NCBI RefSeq assembly: GCF_000184685.1
Contig: NC_014830.1
Span: 3,472,001 to 3,536,000, forward strand
Length of the DNA: 64,000 nt
Direction: 5' to 3'
From: Intrasporangium calvum DSM 43043
GTDB taxonomy: Bacteria; Actinomycetota; Actinomycetes; Actinomycetales; Dermatophilaceae
Shown here piece by piece: positions 58,814 to 64,000 of this stretch. The notes under the pieces are model-generated. The model was not told the origin of the DNA and searched no databases. It worked only from the letters and a program-made list of their open reading frames with translations. Every line of letters starts with the position of its first letter. Within the stretch, counting starts at the first letter, position 1. Position numbers and translations under genes: made by a program.

Positions 58814-60046
58814 CTACCGCGCTCGGCCGGCGGCGTCGGTCAGGGAGCGCAACCGCTCGGCGTGGGCGTCGGTGAGCGCGCCCGGCTCCATCCGCCAGCC
58901 CCAGCCGCCCTCGATCCCGGGGGTGTTCATCCGCGCCTCGGAGCCGAGACCCAGCACGTCCTGCGCCTGCATCATCGTCAGCTCACCGGGCATCGTGAGG
59001 GCGAGCTCGATGAAGGCCCAGGACGGCTCGTCGTCGACGTGGGCGCGAACTCCCCTGTCCCAGCAGGCGCCTCGAACCATGTCCCGCACCTCCTCGGGCT
59101 GCTGCGCCCACCAGCCGCGCACGGTGTCGTTGTCGTGGGTGCCGGTGTAGACGACCTGGTCGGGGCGAAGGCGGCTCGGGTGGTGGATGTTGTGCGGGTC
59201 CCACGGCGTGAAGCCGAACTGGAGGACCGCCATGCCCGGGAGCCCGAGCGCCTGGCGCAGCTCGACGACCGGCGCGTCGATGTCCCCGAGGTCCTCGGCG
59301 AGCATCGGCAGGTCGCCCAGCTCGGAGCGCGCGGCGTCGAAGAGCGCGCGTCCCGGGCCGGGCTCCCAGTGCCCGCTCATCGCCGTCTCGGCGTCGGCGG
59401 GGATGGCCCAGTAGCCGGCGAACCCGCGGAAGTGGTCGAGGCGCACGAAGTCGAACAGCTCGAAGGTGCGCCGCAGCCGCTCGACCCACCACCGGAACCC
59501 CTCGTCCGCCATGACGTCCCACCGGTAGAGCGGGTTGCCCCACAGCTGGCCCGTCGCGGCGTAGGCGTCCGGGGGGCAGCCGGCGACGGCGTCGCTGCGG
59601 AACAGGTGCGGCCACGCGCGGACGTCGGCGCCGTCCGGTGCGACGTAGATCGGCACGTCGCCCATCATCCGCACCCCGCGCTCGACCGCGTAGGCGCGCA
59701 GCGCGGCCCACTCGCGGGCGAACCGCACCTGGTCGGCCAGGTCGCCCCCGAACGCGGTCCACGAGCCGACCCAGTAGGACTCCCGGTCCGCGAAGTGCGC
59801 GAGCTCGTCCGCGCTGACGGGAGCGTCGGGATGCTCGAGGAGCGCCGGCGACACGGCGAAGGCGGACGGCGACTTGTACGGGGAACCGTGCACATCAGGA
59901 ACGGAGACCGGCAGCACCTGCCACACCGACTGCCCGGCCGCCGCCAGCCAGTCGACGAAGGCGCGCGCGGATGCGCCCAGTCCTCCGTCCGGCAATGAGG
60001 TGATGTGCAGCTGGACGCCGCTGGCGCGCTCGGTGATCACGCGCAC
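58814..60046 (-). CDS. malQ: 4-alpha-Glucanotransferase (amylomaltase, GH77)
   Basis: 410 residues, shorter than many (about 500-700) but with all catalytic residues: Asp204 in R-L-D-H-F-R-G, Glu251 in A-E-D-L-G, and Asp305 in T-H-D-N-D-T. S-P-Y-K-S-P-S-A-F marks the 250s region. It disproportionates maltodextrins in glycogen/maltose metabolism. No maltose genes nearby. Confidence 0.88.
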   Translation of the reverse strand: MRVITERASGVQLHITSLPDGGLGASARAFVDWLAAAGQSVWQVLPVSVPDVHGSPYKSPSAFAVSPALLEHPDAPVSADELAHFADRESYWVGSWTAFGGDLADQVRFAREWAALRAYAVERGVRMMGDVPIYVAPDGADVRAWPHLFRSDAVAGCPPDAYAATGQLWGNPLYRWDVMADEGFRWWVERLRRTFELFDFVRLDHFRGFAGYWAIPADAETAMSGHWEPGPGRALFDAARSELGDLPMLAEDLGDIDAPVVELRQALGLPGMAVLQFGFTPWDPHNIHHPSRLRPDQVVYTGTHDNDTVRGWWAQQPEEVRDMVRGACWDRGVRAHVDDEPSWAFIELALTMPGELTMMQAQDVLGLGSEARMNTPGIEGGWGWRMEPGALTDAHAERLRSLTDAAGRAR

Positions 60047-60133
60047 AGACTCTCACGCTGGCCGGTCCCCGCGCGTGCGCTGACCTGCCGTGCGTGTCCG
60101 CGTCGAGTGTGCAGTTCGTGCCGGGCCTCGGCG

Positions 60134-61336
60134 TCAGCGCAGCGGGCCCATCTCGCGCACCACGTGCTCCGCGATCGCCAGACTCGACGTCGCGGCCGGT
60201 GACGGTGCGTTGCGGATGCTCGTCACTCCCCCGGTGTGAGTGATCCGGAAGTCGTCGACGAGCGTCCCGTCACGTTCGACCGCCTGGGCTCGCACCCCCA
60301 TGCCGTTGCGGACGACGTCGGCGGGCCCGATCTCCGGCACGTAGCGCGACGCCAGCCGCATGTACGCCCGCTTCGACAGCGACCCGACCACCTCCTTGAC
60401 ACCCGTGCGCCAGTGGGTCCCGGCCAGGTGCCAGAACCCGGGCCAGGTGACGATGTCGCGGACGTCGGCGAGGCTCACGTCCGATCGGCGATACCCCTCG
60501 CGCTTGAGGCTGAGGACGGCGTTCGGCCCGACGTCGAGCGCTCCGGTGACCCGCCGGGTGAAGTGCACGCCGAGGAACGGGTAGCGCGGGTCGGGCACGG
60601 GATAGACCATGCCCCGGACGAGGTCTCGCTTCGCCGCGGTCACGCTGAGGTACTCGCCGCGGAACGGGACGATGCGCGGGCCCCTCGATCCGTCGACGAG
60701 CCCGGCGAGACGGTCGGCATGCAGGCCTGCGCAGATGACGAGGCGGTCGACCCGCTGACGGTCCGACCCTGCGACGACGTCGATCCCGCCGGCCCTGCGC
60801 TCCACGCCGGTCACGGTGGTCGCGAGGCGGATCTCGCCGCCGCTGTCGCGGATCTCCCGAGCCATCGCCTCGGCGACGGCGACGAAGTCGGTGATGGCGG
60901 TCCGCGGCGAGTGCAGGGCCGCGAGACCGACCGCATGCGGCTCGATCTCGCGGATCGCCTCTGCCGAGACCCGCTCCAGCCCCGGCACCTGGTTGCGCCG
61001 GGCGGTCTGCTCGAGGGCGTCGAGCCGACCGAGCTCCGACGGGTCGACCGCGACGACGAGCTTGCCGCACTCGTCGTAGGCGATCCCCCGTTCGGTGCAG
61101 TAGTCGCGGAGCAGGTCGCGGCCGCGGGCGCACAGCTGCGCCTTGAGGCTGCCGGGCTGGTAGTAGATCCCGGCATGCACGACCCCGGAGTTGTGGCCCG
61201 TCTGGTGGCTCGCGAGACGGGCCTCCTTCTCGAACACCACGACCCGGGCTCCGGGTCGTTCCCGCGCCAGCTCGCGGCCGATGGCCAGCCCGACGATGCC
61301 GCCACCGACGATCCCGATCGTGTGCTCGCGCGTCAT
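60134..61336 (-). CDS. lhgO: L-2-Hydroxyglutarate oxidase
   Basis: 400 residues. FAD motif I-V-G-G-G-I-V-G-L-A, then V-F-E-K-E, and S-H-Q-T-G-H-N-S-G-V-V-H-A-G-I-Y-Y, which is diagnostic of LhgO/L2HGDH. ATG 61336 is where homology starts. Oxidises L-2-hydroxyglutarate to 2-oxoglutarate and feeds electrons to quinone. Monocistronic. Confidence 0.88.
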   Translation of the reverse strand: MTREHTIGIVGGGIVGLAIGRELARERPGARVVVFEKEARLASHQTGHNSGVVHAGIYYQPGSLKAQLCARGRDLLRDYCTERGIAYDECGKLVVAVDPSELGRLDALEQTARRNQVPGLERVSAEAIREIEPHAVGLAALHSPRTAITDFVAVAEAMAREIRDSGGEIRLATTVTGVERRAGGIDVVAGSDRQRVDRLVICAGLHADRLAGLVDGSRGPRIVPFRGEYLSVTAAKRDLVRGMVYPVPDPRYPFLGVHFTRRVTGALDVGPNAVLSLKREGYRRSDVSLADVRDIVTWPGFWHLAGTHWRTGVKEVVGSLSKRAYMRLASRYVPEIGPADVVRNGMGVRAQAVERDGTLVDDFRITHTGGVTSIRNAPSPAATSSLAIAEHVVREMGPLR

Positions 61337-61412
61337 GGACCGATCTTGGCCCTCATGAGGGGGAGACGACGACACCCGGGCGCCGCGCCCCGCGGCCGAC
61401 GCCGCGTGGGCG

Positions 61413-62012
61413 TTACGACAGCAGGCCCTTCATCGTCGTGATCTCGGCCTCCTGCCCGCTGATGATCGCTTCGGCGAGTGCTTTCACCTGGGCGTCGCTC
61501 GTCGTGGCCAGCACGTTGTCGGCCATCTCGATGGCACCCTCGTGGTGCTCGATCATCATCGTCAGCCACTGACGGTCGAACTCCGCACCCTCAGCCGCGC
61601 TCAGCGAGCCCATGTCCTGCTCGCTCATCATGCCGGTGCCGTGGCCGCCGCCGTGGTCCGTGTTGCCGGAGGCGAGCGGAGAAGCGTTCCACTGCTTCAG
61701 CCAGGCGGTCATGGTCTGGATCTCCGGGCCCTGCGCACCCTTGATGTTCGTCGCGAGCGCTTTGACCTGCTCGGAGACCCCATCCTTGGCGAGGGCGACC
61801 TCGGCCATCTCGACGGCCTGCTCGTGGTGCGGGATCATCATCTGCGCGAACATGATGTCGCCCGAGCGCGCGGCCGAGACACTCGAGCTCGAGGAGGACG
61901 AGTCGCCTTGGTGCGTCCCGGCCCCGGAGCCGTCGGACGACCCGCACGCGGCGAGGACGAGGGCGAGGCTGAGAGCAGCAACGGGACGGGCTGCACGACG
62001 CAGGGGGGACAT
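61413..62012 (-). CDS. DUF305 lipoprotein
   Basis: 199 residues. Lipobox L-A-A-C (Cys23), a Ser-rich linker, then two DUF305 repeats: M-M-I-P-H-H-E-Q-A-V-E-M-A and M-M-I-E-H-H-E-G-A-I-E-M-A. The Met/His content suggests metal (copper) binding. Extracytoplasmic. No adjacent copper gene. Confidence 0.85.
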   Translation of the reverse strand: MSPLRRAARPVAALSLALVLAACGSSDGSGAGTHQGDSSSSSSSVSAARSGDIMFAQMMIPHHEQAVEMAEVALAKDGVSEQVKALATNIKGAQGPEIQTMTAWLKQWNASPLASGNTDHGGGHGTGMMSEQDMGSLSAAEGAEFDRQWLTMMIEHHEGAIEMADNVLATTSDAQVKALAEAIISGQEAEITTMKGLLS

Positions 62013-62123
62013 GGGGCTCCTCGGACGCAGACGGACGGAAGGACCAGCCTCCCTTACCCACCCCGCAAAGAGATCAGCATTCGATGAAGATCTGCTGAAG
62101 TCCGCCCAGAGCCCAGACCTCGC

Positions 62124-63293
62124 TCAGCCCAGGTGTCCCCTCACCGAGGCGTGCCCGCGGAGCAGGTTGCGGGCGATGGTCCGCCGCTGGATCTCGTCGG
62201 TGCCCTCGTAGATGCGCAGCAGGCGGAGCTCGCGGTACCACCGCTCGATCGGGAGCTCCCGGGTGTAGCCCATGCCGCCGTGCATCTGGAGGACCCGGTC
62301 GACGATCTCGTTCGCCTTGATCCCGCCATAGAGCTTGGCCATCGACTGGGCCTGACGCGAGTCGAGGCCACGGTCGACCTGCCAGGCCGCCGACAGGACG
62401 AGCCACCGCAGCGCCTCGATCTCGACGGCGGAGTCCGCGATCATCCACTGGATGGCCTGTCGTTCAGCGATCGGCTTGCTGAACGTGACCCGCGTGCGCG
62501 CGTGGTCCATCCCCATCTCGACGAGGCGTTCGCAGGCACCGAGGGCGCGGGCGGGAAGGAGGTAACGGCCCTTGCCGATCCACCGCATTGCGAGCTCGAA
62601 CCCGTTGCCCTCCTCCCCCAGGATGCTCGAGTGCGGGACCCGGACGTCATCGAAGACAAGGGAAGCCGGCCCCCACTCTCCCATCGTGTCAATGGGCCTG
62701 CTCTGCCACCCCCGCTCGCGGTCGACGAGGAAACAGGTGACCCCTCCGTCGGCGCCCTTCTCCCGGTCGGTCACGGCGAAGACCATGACGAAGTCGGCCT
62801 CGTCGCCCCCCGTGATGAAGGTCTTCTCGCCCCGGATCACCCACTCGTCACCGTCCCGGCGGGCTGTCGTCCGGATGGCGCGGGCGTCTGACCCGGCCCC
62901 GGGCTCGGTGATCGCGAAGCACGACTTCCGCTCACCGTTGATCGTCGGGACGAGGTAGGTGGCCCGCTGCTCGTCGTTGGCGACGTAGAGGATGTTGTCC
63001 GCGTCGCCGCCGAAGCGGAACTGCACGAAGGACCGACCGAGCTCCATCTCGATCAGTGCCGTCATGACCGCACCGAGCGCCATCCCGCCGTACGCCTCGG
63101 GTGTCTGGATCCCGAAGAAGCCGGCGTCCTTGGCCTTGCGCTGCAGGCTGGTCAGCTCGTCGGGCCGCAGGCCACGCTCACCCCGGCGTTCCCGGGCCAG
63201 GACCTCCGGCTCCATCGGCATGATCTCGCGGCGCACGAACGTCCGGACCCAGTCTCGGATCTCACGTTCCTCGCCGGTCAGCTCTAGGTCCAT
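62124..63293 (-). CDS. Acyl-CoA dehydrogenase
   Basis: 389 residues with the canonical catalytic Glu363 in R-I-Y-E-G-T, as well as F-A-I-T-E-P-G-A-G-S-D and G-G-M-G-Y-T-R-E. Similar in layout to the product of 1984-3126 (both have A-I-Q-W-M-I-A-D-S), but that one has His at this position. Lies 33 bases downstream of a leftward substrate-binding protein gene, so it belongs to another catabolic transporter operon beyond the window. Confidence 0.88.
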   Translation of the reverse strand: MDLELTGEEREIRDWVRTFVRREIMPMEPEVLARERRGERGLRPDELTSLQRKAKDAGFFGIQTPEAYGGMALGAVMTALIEMELGRSFVQFRFGGDADNILYVANDEQRATYLVPTINGERKSCFAITEPGAGSDARAIRTTARRDGDEWVIRGEKTFITGGDEADFVMVFAVTDREKGADGGVTCFLVDRERGWQSRPIDTMGEWGPASLVFDDVRVPHSSILGEEGNGFELAMRWIGKGRYLLPARALGACERLVEMGMDHARTRVTFSKPIAERQAIQWMIADSAVEIEALRWLVLSAAWQVDRGLDSRQAQSMAKLYGGIKANEIVDRVLQMHGGMGYTRELPIERWYRELRLLRIYEGTDEIQRRTIARNLLRGHASVRGHLG

Positions 63294-63326
63294 CCCCGGG
63301 CCCCTCTCCTCGTCGCTCGTCCTCTG

Positions 63327-64000
63327 TCAGTTCCCGGGGATCCCGCTCGCCGGCGGGGCGTCCTGGGCCGCACCTGACGTGTCCTCGGTGATCGGCGTGT
63401 CGCCGAGGTCCGTCACGAGCACCTTGGTGAGCTCGGTGCCGGCGCCGCCCTTCAGCTGGGTCACCTGGAGCCCACCGATCCCGAGGTGGTTGTCCTTCGA
63501 GTAGCGGAACGGGGCGAGCTGCGGGCCGTCGAACGTCGCTCCCTTCTCCTCGAGCACCGTGACGATGTTCTCGCGGGTCACGTCCTGACCGGCGGCCTGG
63601 AGCGCCTGGACGAACGCGTAGGCGTGGGACATACCGTAGATCCGGTAGTTCGTCAGGTCCTTGCCGTTGCCGTTCGCGGCCCAGACCTTCTGCCAGAGCT
63701 TGGTCCACTCGTTGTCCGGGGAGTCGACGCCGGGGATGTACTCCGTGGTGTAGACCCCGTCGAGGGCCTTGCCGCCGGCCTTGACGGCGCCCTCGGAGAA
63801 CCGCTCGAGGAGGGCTCCGACGAGGTTCGCGTCCGAGCCGATCGAGCTGTAGAACCACGCGGGCTGGTAGCTCAGCTTCATCGACACGAGCTGCGTCAGC
63901 GCGGTGTAGGACGGGGTGTTGAAGCCGATGATGAGATCCGCCTTGGCGGCCTGCAGCTTGGCCAGCTGCGGAGCGACGTCGGTGTTGCCCGACGTGTAGC
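63327..64000 (-). CDS. ABC transporter substrate-binding protein, LivK type (partial)
   Basis: The last 224 codons, cut by the right edge. I-I-G-F-N-T-P-S-Y-T, Y-S-S-I-G-S-D-A-N-L and Y-S-K-D-N-H-L-G fit the C-terminal lobe of Peripla_BP_6 proteins. The frame is open to the window end; a Met at 63887 is internal. Paired with the acyl-CoA dehydrogenase downstream. Confidence 0.85.
   Translation of the reverse strand, partial: YTSGNTDVAPQLAKLQAAKADLIIGFNTPSYTALTQLVSMKLSYQPAWFYSSIGSDANLVGALLERFSEGAVKAGGKALDGVYTTEYIPGVDSPDNEWTKLWQKVWAANGNGKDLTNYRIYGMSHAYAFVQALQAAGQDVTRENIVTVLEEKGATFDGPQLAPFRYSKDNHLGIGGLQVTQLKGGAGTELTKVLVTDLGDTPITEDTSGAAQDAPPASGIPGN

Noticed and set aside
63855-63885. TAGCTCAG resembling a tRNA D arm
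   Set aside because: It is inside the substrate-binding protein gene and no T arm or acceptor follows.

Overview
The window is high-GC Gram-positive DNA, most likely from an actinobacterium. The evidence is strong GC bias at third codon positions, frequent GTG starts, Actinobacteria-type TetR, GntR and lipoprotein families, and REP-like palindromes built on GTATGCCGC. The REP-like repeats and the common TATGCC words recall Intrasporangiaceae-type Micrococcineae, but that placement is a guess. No rRNA, complete tRNA, CRISPR array or insertion sequence was seen.

Layout. (1) 1-10.6 kb, visibly lower in GC (about 58% in a hand-counted line against about 77% in a line near 25 kb): a leftward 2-oxoacid dehydrogenase E1, two MaoC-fold hydratase and acyl-CoA dehydrogenase operon, a TetR regulator, a complete branched-chain-type ABC transporter, a metallo-beta-lactamase-fold hydrolase and an SDR. 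Two matching ACCGACC-N4-GGTCGG operators sit before the two operons. (2) 10.76-15.09 kb: a small accessory island between two direct repeats 4,240 bp apart. The left repeat runs into the 3' part of a tRNA-Phe gene. Inside are a hypothetical gene, a frameshifted Wadjet jetD relic and an AbiE-like gene pair behind a perfect 14-bp inverted repeat. (3) 15.3-35.2 kb: a self-contained catabolic regulon. It has two tandem TetR genes, a flavin reductase fused to an IclR-like ligand domain, a ten-gene leftward operon (meta-cleavage hydrolase, flavin monooxygenase, extradiol dioxygenase, PEP-mutase/isocitrate-lyase-type lyase, three fumarate-reductase-type flavoproteins, SDR, isochorismatase-fold protein, Asp/Glu-racemase-fold protein), a sugar-type ABC transporter operon ending in a second monooxygenase, and a second hydrolase. 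A shared 16-bp near-palindrome (TGTAGTGATYGCTACA) precedes every transcription unit. The substrate is not known to me; this is the best candidate for an undescribed pathway. (4) 35.5-50.5 kb: a hydroxyproline utilisation cluster. It has a GntR/FCD regulator, two proline-racemase-fold epimerases, an ABC amino-acid transporter, a three-component D-hydroxyproline dehydrogenase, a DapA-fold deaminase, an alpha-ketoglutarate-semialdehyde dehydrogenase and an AcnX-type dehydratase pair. A GTGYAATGT-type palindrome recurs at three promoters. (5) 50.5-64 kb: ordinary chromosome. It has GNAT, DoxX, a secreted protein, a VOC protein, a polyferredoxin-type membrane protein with a partner, ArfB, an MpaB-type protein, threonine ammonia-lyase, 4-alpha-glucanotransferase, L-2-hydroxyglutarate oxidase, a DUF305 lipoprotein, acyl-CoA dehydrogenase and a truncated ABC substrate-binding protein.

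How the genes work together. In region 3 the transporter would import a polar substrate. The two acyl-CoA-dehydrogenase-fold monooxygenases would hydroxylate it using reduced flavin from the fused reductase. The extradiol enzyme and the C-C hydrolases would open and split the ring, and the lyase, SDR and flavoproteins would process the fragments. In region 4 trans-4-hydroxy-L-proline would be epimerised, oxidised, deaminated and converted to 2-oxoglutarate, with the AcnX pair serving a 3-hydroxyproline branch. All functions are inferred from sequence read by eye; no database search was run.
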